Source of the DNA: Xestospongia muta
Lineage: Eukaryota > Porifera > Demospongiae > Haplosclerida > Petrosiidae
DNA: 64,000 bases
Reading direction: 5' to 3'
NCBI GenBank assembly: GCA_963693285.1
Contig: OY848924.1
Location: 3,117,214 to 3,181,213, forward strand
Positions 36,285 to 48,700 of this stretch are shown piece by piece. Positions within the stretch are counted from its first letter, which is position 1. The number at the start of each line of letters is the position of its first letter. Position numbers and translations under genes: made by a program. The notes beneath the pieces are model-generated. The model worked only from the letters and a program-made list of their open reading frames with translations. It was not told the origin of the DNA and did no database searches.

Positions 36285-37310
36285 TTATGATCTGGTCCCT
36301 CTCAGACAGTGAATTGTAGATCTTAAAATAGAGAAGGCTAGCTTGCATCTGATAAAATTAACGAGTGTGCTGTATGGTTTCTGGTGCTTCTCTGATTGTA
36401 TTGACGCAATACACTTGTAGACAAGTGATGAAATGGTACCAAGCCCGCCTCCAGTTGAGAATATTAACGGGGAAAAGCATCCAAACTCAACTTCCCCCAC
36501 TCGTTGGTCATACTTTCTCTTCTTCTTATCCTCAGCCATCTTGTAACAGGCTTGAAGGGAACGTCCCCGGTACGTGTGAGAGAATGGGTCAAAAGACACT
36601 CTCTGTGCCGGTACCCACCAGAATTCGTCTGCAGCAACATCCAACCGAGTTCCATCCTGATGGCTGGATGTTCTATAGGACAGTGATTCACCTGACAGTG
36701 GCTGTAAAAAAGGTTCTCTAAAGACGTTATGGCAAGCGTCTTTGAGGAGAGTAGCTATCAGGTCTCTCAACTCATTGTGACGATGGGTTGGATATCCTTC
36801 ATAAGGACAGGAGAGAGAATGGTCAACAGTATATGTTGAACCACATACACAAACAGATGGGAGAAGAGGTGGTCTCTAGCCATATCGGATACATAAGGCA
36901 TCCCTAAATGAGCCCTTATGGAGGTCAAATCCATGTTCTCTCAAAGGCAATGCAGACAGCCATATTGACGCTCCATGTTCACATGCTACATCCATCAATC
37001 TCTGGCGATCAGAAGGTAAACTCTCCCTCACTTGTTTAGTCCTGGTGGTCATTTCTTGTGCACTCAGCTTAGAGAACTCGGAGATAAGTTTTTTCTGTTC
37101 CTCCAACACTTCAAACGGCAATTCCTTACAACGACTCCTTAAACACCGGACCAAGGGCTGAGTAATGGCCCTCAAAGCTTGATACTGTTGCTCAGAGAAC
37201 AAATGAGGGTAGATCATACCCAGACCTCCACAGCAGTAAGGAAGAGCTAACCATTCCCTCTCAACATCACTCAAACTAGACCTCCCAGACAAGGAAGGAA
37301 TAAAACACAT
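36285..37310 (-). pseudogene. Retroelement C-terminal region (after the reverse transcriptase), 5'-truncated, one nonsense codon
   Basis: One minus-strand frame of 342 codons is broken only by a TAG at 36876-36878. The family I recall normally has Trp there (RYGWRPP), so this is a single-base lesion. N to C it shows an ALPYCCGGLGM segment, the HGASIWLSALPL and FRDALCIRYG motifs, a CVCG-His-Cys zinc-knuckle-like stretch, HNELRDL, a GTRLDVAADEFW segment, and the terminal CLRGTRS. These are hallmarks of the long C-terminal extension of reverse-transcriptase proteins common in sponges and cnidarians (from memory, unsearched). The polymerase domain itself is missing, consistent with 5' truncation or deletion. 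Confidence 0.75.
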
Positions 37311-37400
37311 TCAACATTGCTCTACCTAGATAGATTGTGTTATTGGTTCTGATTTTTTTATCTTCAAACTCATCAGTTTCATTTAAATTCAAGTCAAAGG

Positions 37401-37689
37401 CAGGCTTTGAAGAGAAGAGAATGTATTGGTTCATCAAGGAAAATAGATGTTAAGCTTCCTTCCGAAAAAGCCATACTTATGTCACTTAACCAGTGTGTCC
37501 TTGGCAGATTATTATACCTCAAGCTAGAGAAAGTTACTGACATTTTGAAACTTATTCAGATGTTATTTTATCAAGGATCTTTGATACAACCACATGTTCC
37601 ATTACGAGATTATGGGTTAAAAGATGGAGAAGGCGTTAGTCTACTTGTTAAAGGTGTAGGAGGTGGAGGTGATGTTGGCAGTGGAGATG
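37401..37689 (+). pseudogene. Ubiquitin-like exon at the start of the RecQ/transposase block
   Basis: About 95 codons in frame, ending PLRDYGLKDGEGVSLLVKG and a glycine-rich tail before a GTACGT donor. The pattern (LYLKLEKVTDILKLIQMLF, then L-DYGLKDGE-V-LLVKG-GGGG) resembles the second half of a ubiquitin fold, including the tail after the last strand. No ATG-initiated start is evident; the preceding AG at 37402-37403 could be an acceptor, so an upstream exon may be missing. It lies just downstream of the divergently oriented retroelement remnant. It is labelled pseudogene because the downstream exons are broken, although this exon itself is intact. Confidence 0.5.
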
Positions 37690-37774
37690 GTACGTTTGTG
37701 TACACTTAATTGTTTACTTAAAAATAATTTTCAATTAAAATGATGGTTATCATAATTAAATTGGTTTTCAACAG

Positions 37775-37938
37775 AGTTTGCAGACGATGAGCTTACTAAT
37801 GAATATGTATCCTGTGGAGAGTATGCTAATGTCTTTTGTGATGTATGCAAGTCATCAAAATGTAAAACATGTAACGAACAGTGCCATAAACATGAACAAT
37901 GGCATAAAAATCCAAAAAGAAGAAACCACAATACTAAG
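37775..37938 (+). pseudogene. Cys/His-rich zinc-binding exon of the same block
   Basis: An open exon between an AACAG acceptor and an AAG/GTAAAG donor. With one base carried over from the previous exon it encodes about 55 residues containing FCDVCKSSKCKTCNEQCHKH and further histidines (HEQWHKN), a probable treble-clef or B-box-like zinc site. The phase-1 join to the ubiquitin-like exon is clean. The join to the next open segment near 38278 does not keep phase with the helicase frame, so a lesion or an unrecognised exon lies between. Confidence 0.5.
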
Positions 37939-38277
37939 GTAAAGTCAACATAAATGTGGTTGCTGTAATTGTCTGGGTACTGGTGCTGTCTTACTTCAAT
38001 TTACACAGTTCAAGTACTTGTTTGTTTACTCTGGCTACTGCATGACATATTGGTCAATATAATAATAGCATTAAAAGAAAAATTAGACCAATATTATAAG
38101 TCAGCAAATACATTACTTGTAAAATCAAGTACTTTAGTATAATATAGTGTTACCTGTATGAATATGTTTCTTATACTTGTACCAAACCTTAATGAAATTT
38201 TTTTTGAAATATTTAGTACCTTAGCTAATACAATGAGTGATCTGAAATATGACTTTGACTTTACCTATTAAGAAATA

Positions 38278-39720
38278 CCACAAAAACAGCCATCTGAGTC
38301 TAACAAAACACGTACACCCGCTCTGTGTGATTATAACATGGAGGATGAGTATGACAAGTATGATGATATCTTTAATTCATTGTCAGCTGAAGAATTGTTT
38401 CAACATGTTACACTCATTGCAAATTTGGCTAAGAGATTCTATCTTACCTCCTTTAAACCTTTTTCCAAAATGTATCGTTAACTGCTGCATTTTAAGGAAA
38501 GGATACATTAATTGTTCAACTAACAGATAGTGGTAAAAGTTATGTTTTCTTTTTCCACCTGTTTATCTAAATAAGAAGGCTATCATTGTGACTCCAACCA
38601 TAAGCTAAATGCAAGATCAGGTGCATAAACTCAATAATATTTAAGTACCATCTGTATTTTTGGGATCTGCTCAGCTTGATAAACTGGCAGAAGTGTGTAC
38701 TTTGAACCCAGACAGTAAAGAACAGTTGATATTTGTCACTCCAGAGTGGAGAACCAAGCCCAGTAATATGATAAAGTTACATTCCCTTGCACATGCTGAT
38801 AAATTATCACTCATTGCAATTGATGAGGCACATTTGTACACTGAATGAAATGACTTCCGAAATGCATTTAGTGAGCTACGGAGATTAAAGTCAGACTTTC
38901 TAAATGTTTTGATTATTGCCCTGACAGCAACTGCTACAGAAACTGTGGAGAATGACATTAAGTTACTCTTACAAAATCCAGTAATCAGTAAATCTTCAGT
39001 AAATCAACCTAACATTACCCTAAAAGTAGAAGAATTAAGTAGTGATTTATCATCACCTGCTGCAGTTTAGTTTCTAAACAAGGCAGCAGAGATTATAAAT
39101 TCAATGCTATGTATATACAGATTTAATAGCAGACATTGGACCAATTGTAAAAACTTCAAGAAGTGGGAGTAGATGCTGTAGGATATCATGGAGAGATGGA
39201 TGCACCTTCTCAACATGAATCATATGTCAAGTAGAAGTCAGGGCAGGTATATACAAATAATACTAGCTACAAAAGCATTTGGCATGGGAATTGACAAACC
39301 AGACATCCACCATTTGTTCAGAATGGAGTCCCTAAATGTTTGCTATCTTGGGCTCAAGAGTTAGGACTAGCTGGTAGGGATGGCCAGTGAGCATGTGCAA
39401 CAATACTGTATCATAAATCAGACATCTCCCATGCTAACCCATGCGTATTGATAATTTAACCAATGCAAAAAGGTGCAATTGAATTTTGACAGGATGTTCC
39501 AAGTCATGGTGGTACGTTAATGCCCATTTAGCAGAAGTTTGCCGTAGAAAGCTCCTTTTAGCTATATTTGGTGAAGAAAGCAGTACAGCAAATGCTAGGA
39601 GAGAATGTTTTTATGTATGTTCAGCAACCAATAGGAATGACATTGACTTGAAGGATGAGTTGAATGTTTACTCAGTGCCTTATCTCAGCTTGGATATAAA
39701 GTTAAATTGTTGAATGGATC
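38278..39720 (+). pseudogene. RecQ-family DNA helicase remnant (copy 1)
   Basis: Helicase motifs occur in RecQ order but across frames. Degenerate Walker A reads TDSGKS (38523-38540, Asp where RecQ has Gly). Then come IVTPTIS with a stop, FVTPEW, IDEAH (38822-38833), ALTATATET (about 38928), a YHGEMDAP-type segment, AFGMGIDKP (about 39275-39300), AGRDG (about 39370), and a C-terminal RRKLLLAIFGEE zinc-domain stretch (about 39545-39600). Several stops and frameshifts make it non-functional: TAA in NNI-VPS, TGA after LYTE, TAG before FLNKAAE. RecQ proteins are ATP-driven 3'-5' DNA helicases. Here the gene is part of a larger transposon-like block also carrying a transposase remnant. Confidence 0.85.
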
Positions 39721-40099
39721 AGGGGATTAAGTATTGCGTAGACTGACAAGACGTCTTTTTCGTATGGAAATCATAAAGGTAGAAGTATGCATTTCTGGAG
39801 GACATTCCTTAAATAATGTCATGTTCTTGGTTCGGTACAGCTGGAGCTGAACTCAATGATTAAAGGTAATGGTGGCATATTCAGTAAATGGTGTTTACTA
39901 TAGAACTGAAAAAGGAACTCAGGTAATTAATAGCACTGAACCACTCCTTCTAACACAAGAAAAAGTATCACAAACAGGCAGTTGCAAAATAATTACACAA
40001 AAGGTCCTGTTCAAGTATAGATACTAATAAGTTAAAACGAAAGCAACTTGGAAAAGGTTGTAATATTTTATCTGTAGTTAGGAAGCTTCTATCAGAGCC

Positions 40100-41360
40100 T
40101 AAAACTGGTTTAAACTTGAAAAAAAACAGCTATCAGTTTCCTGGTATCCTCCCTTCTGCTACATCACAACCATTATGGTATAACAAAAATATATCTAACC
40201 TTCAGCAGTCATGTGATAACCCTCATTTCATATGGAAGGATATTCAACTCTCAAAAGGGCAGCCTAACAATGATGGTCTAATTAATGTTAACATAAGTGG
40301 AGAGAACAAGGAGGTGTTTGTTTGATCTGCACCTTGTTTAGGTGTTAAATATTGTCCTGAAGATGAATATACCCATATTGTTGCTCTCAGTCATTGATAG
40401 TGCTAGCTGTTGTACAGGCAAAGTGACACAACAGACACGGAAGACAAAACAAATGAGAGATCTTTTGGATAAAAACAGGTCACCAATGCTTTGGAGGAGG
40501 TAGCTGATGTAATCGATAAGAAGGACAATGAAATAGGTGATTTTAATGAAGAATTAACAGTGTACAAAAACCACAGAAGACCCTATCTTGTGTCAAAAGG
40601 AATGGAAAATGGAATAAAATATATTTTCACTATGTTGCTGTTTATGTCACAGATAGCCAGTCAAGCAGATTTCATTCAACGTGACATAACATATGATAGT
40701 TCTAAAGAATATCATATCTTTAATGCAGTGGCTTTTGATAATTCCTCAATGGAATGGATTGCTGTAGTTGCATTTGACTAGATGCTCAAAACAATGCAGG
40801 ATATGCTCTGTGTTTTAAGAAACTGTTTGAAAAATGTAAAAGCAGTAGAACTGATTTTGAGTTAGGAATAAAACTTCAAGGAATTGTTATTGACTGGTCT
40901 GATGCAGAAATCAAAGGACTAAGATCAGCTGTGGGAAAGGAGATGGCTGATAAACTTATTAAAGGATGCAAAGTGCATTGGAAATGTTCATGCCAGTGTG
41001 TTGCTGAAAAGGTATCATTATCACAACAGAGAGAAAAAGAGAAAGAATTGTTTTTAAAAAATTGTTCCAAAATTCAAGTATTTGAGAGTTCTACAAGCAT
41101 AATTGCTTGCTTTGAAATACTTTGCAATGTTCAAAAAGTAGTACAACTTCTTGAAGTATATACCTGGACTTTAAGTTTTTGAGGATGCCAAATTTATTGA
41201 TGAAAATTGCAATTGGTCAGCTGCAAAACTGGGCTCAATGGTGGGCTAATTTTGATCATAGTAAATCTTTTTCAGTAATCACGATTGACCAATAGCAAGC
41301 ATCCCTAGCAGTACCAATGCTGTGGAAAGAAGGAACAAAAACTGTTGAAGTGATTCACTT
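40100..41360 (+). pseudogene. Mutator-like (MULE) DDE transposase remnant (copy 1)
   Basis: Motifs in order, across shifted frames: QADFIQRDITY (about 40663, candidate first catalytic Asp), GIVIDWSDAE (about 40880-40910, second Asp), GCKVHW-x-CSCQCVAEKV (about 40967-41012, the Cys/His between D and E in MULEs), a WAQWW segment (about 41226) and STNAVERRN (about 41310-41340, candidate Glu). Upstream, KYCPEDEYTHIVA looks like the start of a Cys/His zinc module. A gap of about 300 bp relative to copy 2 falls near 40385. Stops and frameshifts exclude function. The assignment rests on motif pattern and spacing, not on a search. Confidence 0.65.
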
Positions 41361-43686
41361 CATTACTCTTAATCATATTAACATATAGATGTATTCATAT
41401 ACAATTAATACAAAATGGTACTTTTTATCGTATTGCTTTTGATCTACTTATGATTGCATAACAGAAATGTTTGTGTAATACAGAAATACCAAAGTTCCAG
41501 AGATTGTCATATCATGTGAATTAATTTACTGTGGACTTGTGAAATTAATAGTACATCATACAATAAACCTTTAACATACTTGTATAAATTTTACATTAAA
41601 CAATGCTAATATATGCTAAGAAACGGTAATACCAGTATAGTTTCCGTTTGTCCTCTCTTTAGGCACATTCTTCTTTCCTAAACACAAAAAAGTTCATTTC
41701 ACAGCTTAATTTTATACTACATCCCATAAGAAGATGAAGCATAATGACTACACAAGCTAAGCTCATCAGAGGAAGTCGGGGACAATGAAAAAGATTTCGA
41801 TCACCCATAGCATAAACATTAAAGTCGTGAGGATACAAACCAGTGTTGTCATCTGTACATGGATGTTTCTAAACAATAAACAATTTTAACAATAGATAGA
41901 TATATTTCAGTCTTCATAATATAAGTAAAAATTTATAAATGACCACTATAATTCAATCTTTTTTACCATAGCTTATTGGATTACATAGAAACACAAGCAC
42001 ATCCATTCCTCAATCTGACAACCATTTTCTTACTTTTTTTAGTTATATAATAGTAGTCCTTAATTTCAAAAATACATTGTCTATTTATCTAGGTTATGAG
42101 TCATATTTGTTTACTATTTTGTCAAAAGTATCCCTCCAATCACATTTACCAATGGTATAATTGTCTTGACTACATCACAGTGTACTTTACTCTCATACAC
42201 AGCACCCATTCCAAGGAGATAATGATTGATGGTAGCACACAATAGAATGTGTTTTCAAGACATACGAAATTCTAAATATGAATAAGATTAGAGATCAGTA
42301 TGTTGCCTGCCTCAATATGGGATGTATTCCAAAAATGGAGTTTAAAGTTATAAGGTTCACATTCTTGCATCTAACAAAATAACATCTGCTTCAAGACATG
42401 AAAGATGAAACTGTATATTATATTATAATTATGAATATTCTATAAACAAAATCAGATGAGATTTGCTGCACTGATTGAATTAGTTGTCTCTTGCTAATCA
42501 GTTAGTTGATTACACTCTTTAATGTGAGTTCAGATAACTATATAAGTAGTAAAGTAACTATTAACATTGAAGTATTAAATCACATCACATTATTTAATTA
42601 TTAATTGTCTTTAACTTCATTAAGTCATTTGGTTTAGAGTGAAATCATCCTCAATTCTTCTGTGTCTACACAAAATAAGCAACATTACTGGCTTACATTC
42701 ACTTACCCTTTCCAAACTGATAGCATGGATAGAGTTTTCACTTGATTAGGAATGTATTGATCACGCAGAGCAGATTACAAGTTCAGAGAACATACACAAA
42801 GATTGAAAGTTATGTTAGACTCAAGCAAGACTGAGGATACATTTGGCCCATTTTCTATCAACTTTATTGCCTCTTAGACCAATTCATGGCAGAAGGTTGG
42901 ATCTATAAGCTTGTACAATGTATCTATTTTAGATAAGTGGGAGAAAATATTTTTCTTTTACAAGTTTTCCTACATGCTTCAGCCCCACTAATTGCACCAG
43001 TGTGATCAAATACTTATGGTATTAACACATTTTCAGAATTTTGATTAAACCTTCATTATAGCAGCCAATATTAAAAAAATAATTATTCAGAGATTTATTA
43101 GAAATTAACTGAATTGGCAGCTGTTTCTTTTAGTCACAAATATTAATCTCTTACTTCCATTATAGTCTTAAGTACTAACTGATTGTCATTGTGATTCAGG
43201 AGTTTGCTATAAAATAGAGAGAAGATCGTTTTCACAGTAAGCTGATATGTGACATTTAGCAAAGAGAGCTAGAACTAGAATTATTAGAAGTAGAATTAGA
43301 AGTAGACATGAAAAACACATTTTTTATAAAAAAATATGTCAATAATTAACAAAATTAAAAAATAACATAAATTCCGAGAAAACCTAATCATTATTTTAGA
43401 CAATAGAACCTGGTAACTGATACATTTTCTGATGCTTGTAGTGTGTGTTCTAAAGAATATTTACACTAATAGAATAGTTTTGTGATATCAAGTGAATAAA
43501 GAAAACTCAATTGCGACTTGTAAGATGACATCATTGTCTGTTATTTGACATATCAGTTATTAGTATTGCTTTACCCATTCTATTACTTTTGGAATAAAGC
43601 TTCTTTCTTATATCAATCTGAGCCTGTTAATACACTCATCCATGACTGATCTTGCTTGTTTGTGGTTACAATCATCCAAAGGCGTG
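41361..43686 (+). other. Upstream flank of the unit 1 family gene, noncoding
   Basis: No gene is seen. It is collinear with 51.86-54.17 kb (offset about 10.5 kb) with very few differences, and partly homologous to 5.9-6.3 and 63.66-64.0 kb. Short purine-rich repeats (GCTAGAACTAGAATTATTAG) lie near 43.27 kb in both units. Confidence 0.65.
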
Positions 43687-43692
43687 CACGTG
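43687..43692 (+). promoter_or_regulatory. Conserved E-box CACGTG
   Basis: In GGCGTGCACGTGATCCAG, 134 bp before the ATG. Confidence 0.6.
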
Positions 43693-43766
43693 ATCCAGCC
43701 TCAAAAGTTTATTATGTTCATAACAGTGGTTTTAATTTTGCAGTCATTCATACGAATTCACGTGGC

Positions 43767-43774
43767 TATATAAG
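43767..43774 (+). promoter_or_regulatory. TATA box TATATAAG
   Basis: 54 bp before the ATG within the shared CGTGGCTATATAAGCAGATA block. Confidence 0.75.
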
Positions 43775-43820
43775 CAGATAGATAACAAGTGATTGTCATT
43801 TGTGAAGACAAATACACAAC

Positions 43821-44629
43821 ATGAAGTATTTTCTTGTTCTTTTAGCTGTTGCAGCAGTGATTGCTCAAGATACCATTGATACGTCAATTGAAGACAAACT
43901 ACAAGAGGTTGATAAGATATCTGATGACAAGCAACAAGAAGTAGATAACTCCATTGAAGATCTAGATTTAGAAACTCTGACTAATGAAGATGAAGACAGC
44001 AACCAACAAGCTGTTGTGCCTGCTTCTACCCATCTCTGCAGCATCAATGTACCAGCTCTTACTGCACTGATTAACGGCGTCATTAATAAAAGGCTTGCTT
44101 CTCAACCTGGTAGATTTAAAACATATATTTTATATGATTGTTCATTTATTTACATGTAGTTGTGCAGATGCTTTATCTTTCTATTGGTCCTGGAAGCCGT
44201 GAATTGACAATTCGAAAGATGAGAGGTGGCAGTTTTACACTAGGTCCAGTCCTCAATAAAATTACGATTGGGAATGGACAAACAGCTAGGACTTCCACTA
44301 TCCTAGCATACAGACCAAGGTATTATGACCATCATCAGACTAGACTTGGTGCAGTGTTCCTTAACCTCGAGAAGTTGTTTCCTTGTGCTGGAAAAGGTGG
44401 TCTTGTTCCAGTGTGCAGTAGGTTTACTCAAGAGGAAGATGGATTCCTCAGAGGGAGGTCAATTATTGAGGCTGCTGATGGTGGTAATAATTTCAAGATT
44501 TTCGGCACTAATATCAAAACATATGGATTTGTTTTTCAAGGTTGTTCATACCTAAATGGTAATTATGCCTGTCTTCCAAATTGGCTTGCGACAGTTGTGA
44601 CATGTTTCGTACCTCGTGCCTGTCTCTAA
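43821..44629 (+). CDS. Secreted acidic-repeat / six-cysteine domain protein, short repeat form (252 aa)
   Basis: Exon 1 is 43821-44109, a 50-bp GT-AG phase-1 intron is 44110-44159, and exon 2 is 44160-44629. The acidic segment has only about two and a half 11-residue repeats (ending VDNSIED before LDLETL) against four in the 7085, 16767 and 18873 genes; the difference is in whole 33-bp units plus a join. The signal peptide, exon 1 cysteine, NKR dibasic site and all six exon 2 cysteines are kept. The inter-cysteine loop is SYLNGNYA. Exon 2 is basic (about +9 by count) and mature exon 1 acidic (about -13). The frame is intact. It is the single gene of segmental unit 1, downstream of the dead RecQ/transposase block. 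Confidence 0.9.
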
Positions 44630-47600
44630 TTTGATCATTAACTTTCAGATCATGCATTGACTTAGGTTACATTTCCTTTTTAATTTTTTTTGAACAATAA
44701 CAATTTTGAGTCATAATAATGCATTGATTTGTCTTAGGCCTTTTTTAGTAGTATTTTTGCAAAATTGTTCTTCTTTTTGAAAAATAACCATTTTGAGTCA
44801 TAATAAGTATAGTTGTTATGTGGGCAAGTTTTATAACGTATGCTCTAAAACGGAGTTTCTATGATCAGGTAATAATTAAAGTACTTATTATTTTGGTGAC
44901 ATACAATTTGTACAACATATGCTCATATACATATATGCACTAGTCTATATTAATAGTTTATTAGGTATACATAAATTGCTATTTGATGTTGATAAGCACA
45001 AGAGCACATATACTCAGAATAATTAACTTAAAACATTAAATAACATTATAGAACTGATCCATATCCTTAAATAGGTATTTAATTTTTTCATTGCAACAAC
45101 TACTCATTCTTCATTTTTTAACTATTCTTCTATCTATTACAACTTCCTTTGTGTCTACAACTATCCACTTTCTTAGACCCTGATCTGAAAAGATCTATAT
45201 AGGTCAACCTAATGAACTGTACACACATATATATATATGTCTTTCCTCTAACTTTGCTATATATTATGCTAAAGGTCTGTCACTATGGAATTGACAATGT
45301 GTAACCTCTACATTTTTACATAAACTTTCTTGACTTGACAACAGTTCACAGCTCCATAACTATTAGTGGTAGCTTTGTCTGCGAATTATATGTAACAGAT
45401 GTGACCAAGGAATTTTAATAATAAATCTCTACACACCATAACATACTCTTTTTGGAAAGCAAACAACACATAATACACAACAAATCTACCATTGAATACA
45501 TATAGTGAGATACTTTATACATAACATATAGTAATACTACCACTGAATACATATAGTGACAGTCCCTATCATAATTAAGATCTCTTATTATAACAAGTGA
45601 CAAAATAGATCCCAGTATAGTTTTAAAAAAGCAAAAAATGAATAGATTAATTGAAGACATGCTTAACGGCACTGTTTCTAAGGCAATCTAAGAAGTTGTG
45701 CTTTATGTGTACACTTTCTGGACTGCTTGTTTGAGGCTTTATATGAGTAATGAATTAATAATATGGGGATATAATTTATGTGACCTGATTTCAAAAAGGG
45801 ATGACTTCTGTCAAATAATTTGTGACATGATTTGTGAAAAAAATTGTAGTCAGACATTTGGTTGAAAAATGATGAAAGATTACATACATTCTAAGGGAAT
45901 TTTAGTTACTGAAGAAAAGTCACTTAGCCACTTTAAAAAGTAGGAATTACAAGTGCCGTATTCAAAATGACAAAACAAAACTACCACAAAATAGATAGTA
46001 ACATTCTTTGCAATATCATTTTATATCTTATCTGACAAATGAGATAATAGACAAAATTCTCATTGCTCTGACAATTACTATAACTTACTAATGACACTAG
46101 TGTATTTGAAGCTACTAATATTGCAATAAGGTGTCTGGTATAGACTGCAAAGTATACTAAGGGATGTACTTTTGGGTATAAAGTTAGTATATGAGGTTCA
46201 ATAAGTCTATTAAGCATATGTTGTCTGTAGTACAGTTTGTATAGAAACAAGTGCTTTAGTCAGTAAAGGATCTGTATGTTAAGGTCTGAGGTTTAGGGTG
46301 TATTGTGAGTATATGTGAGCATTGTTTGAGAGTGCATATTTAAAATATGTACAGTGGTCTATGGTTCAGTCTGCATAGGAAGTATAACTTATATTAACAC
46401 ATACACTTTCACAAATAACACTTCACAGTAAATGAGTGTATAGTATATTATTTTATGAAAACACTGTTGTAATATCTATATAAACCTTCCTTTAAAAAAT
46501 GCTTCAATAACACAGCTTGGTGAGAAATTACTCTAAAGGTGACATTTCAGGTCAACCAAAATTAATTTAATTTGTTGACATTATAAAAATTGTATGGTTA
46601 ATCTATTGACTATTAATTAATTTTCACAGCTGTGGTTGTGACAGTCACTATATGTATTCTGCATTAGCTTTGCTATGTAATGCTTTCTTGAAAAGTCAAA
46701 GCACATACTTCCATAGTAATTAGTGGTAGCATAAACCTATCATGGCATACATATCATAACTTACACATTATAGTGACATCCTTTATATAATAAACAATAA
46801 AGCTACTGTAACATATAATATATGTTAGGGTTATGACTTCTCAATTTTGTAAGGGCTCTCACTGTATATTATACAGTGAGAGTCCTTATATAATTGAGAT
46901 ATCATAATAAGTGACAAAATGGATGATAGCATAATTGTAAGATAGAGTGAAAATTGTTCTTCATCGGTCGTTACAATTGTTTCTTATTATACCAACAATT
47001 ATGTATGGATTAAAATGAAGACATGATTAATGGCATTGTTACTAAGGCAGTCAAAGAGGTATGATGAGATTGTGATGTATGTATATAGTTTTGGACTACT
47101 TGTGCAAGGCTTGTAATAAATTAATAATATTGCCATATAATACAAGTTATATATAACCTGAGGAAACGTTTGTAAGTATAGAAAAGTGAATGTCCTATTA
47201 TAAATTCCTTATACACAATGACAAAGCAAAGTTATCACAAAATAGATAGTAACAGTCCTTACAACATTTTTATATATTATTTAACATATGAGATGATAAA
47301 TAATATCCTCATTGCTCTGACTATTAACTACATATTTGTTACAGCATCATTTTATATCTTACCTGACATATGAGATAATAGACAAAATTCTTATCTTGCT
47401 GATTATCTAGACACCTTTTACTTAGAATAACTTACTATTGACACTAGTGTCTTTGCAGCTATTAATACTACAATAAGGCATGTAGTTAATTCTATAGATT
47501 ATGATAAGGGCTGTGGTTTTGGTTATATAGTAAGTATATGAGGTTGAAGATGTCTATTAAGCACATGTTGTCTGTAGTTCTGTTTGCATAGAAACACATG

Positions 47601-48700
47601 GTTCAGTCACTAAAGGTCTATATGTTCAGGGCTGTGGTTTAGGGTGCTTTGTGGGATGTGTTTGAGGGTGCATATTAAAATATCTACTATGGTTTATGGT
47701 TCAGCTGGTATAGGAAGTGTAAGTTTAATCAACACATACATTTTCACAAAGAACACTTTGCAGTAAATAAGTAGTGTATTCTTCTATTCGTACACTGTTG
47801 TGATAAGGCTGAGGTTTTATCTATATAGATTTTTTTTATGTTCAGTTAATACAAAGTGGTACTTTGTATTGTAATGTATTTTGATCTGTTTATGATTACA
47901 TTATTAAAAAAACATGTTACTACCAAAAAGTTAATGAACACCAAACATGTATAGAAAACAGAATTGCAAAATAACATGCATGCTACATAACTATATCAAT
48001 TCGATCAAACATTTCTCCAAGTTAACTGTTGTACAACTAGCATTGTAGTCATAACTGTCCACATTCTTAAGATCTTGCTCTAAAAAGATCTATATAGGTC
48101 AATCCAATTAAGTGTAGACATATGTGACCTGATTTGCAATAAGGGATTACAATTCTGACAATACTCTGACAATTCACTAAATATCTGTCAATCAGACTTT
48201 GACACTAGCATATTTGCAGCAACTCTTATTACAATTAGGGTTGTACATTAAACTGCAAAGTATGCTAAGGGCTGTGGTTTGTGATATAGAGCAATTAAAT
48301 GAGTGCAATAGTTCAAGTAACTTATTAAGCATATGTTGTCTGCAGTTCAGTTTGTATAGAAAAATGTAGTTCAGTCATTAAAGGATGTGTATGTTAAGGG
48401 CTGTGGTTTAGGGTACATATTAAGTATATGTGAGTGTTAGTTTGACCTACATATGTGGGCTGAAGTTCAGTTTGTGTAGCACTTACATGTTAAGAGCTGT
48501 TGTTCAGTTTGTATAGGAAGTATAAGTTTAATTAACTACTCTTAATCATATTAACATATAGATCATATAAACAGACTATTGTGAATATAAGTCATCTATA
48601 AAAAGAGACTTATGTGATAATGACTGAAGTTTAATTTGCATAGAAATTGTATTAATGGACAGTCAATACAAAGTGGTACTCTTTGTTGCATTGTATATTG
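44630..48700 (+). other. 3' flank and cluster modules of segmental unit 1
   Basis: Collinear with 55.08-61.25 kb in unit 2, apart from the 917-bp insertion at 58131. It contains the family 3' flank, minisatellite modules (45.42-45.62, 46.73-46.92 kb) and several motif blocks. The uninterrupted target site AGTAAGTAT at about 47528-47536 is the reference empty site for the unit 2 insertion. No gene is supported. Confidence 0.65.

Noticed and set aside
45415..45672. Hydrophobic minus-strand frames with repeated HYMYS-like peptides (also 1712-1897, 9486-9761, 20704-20892, 55871-56128).
   Set aside because: They are translations of the 45-51 bp minisatellite. The apparent membrane-like character follows from AT-rich repeats, and ends differ from copy to copy.
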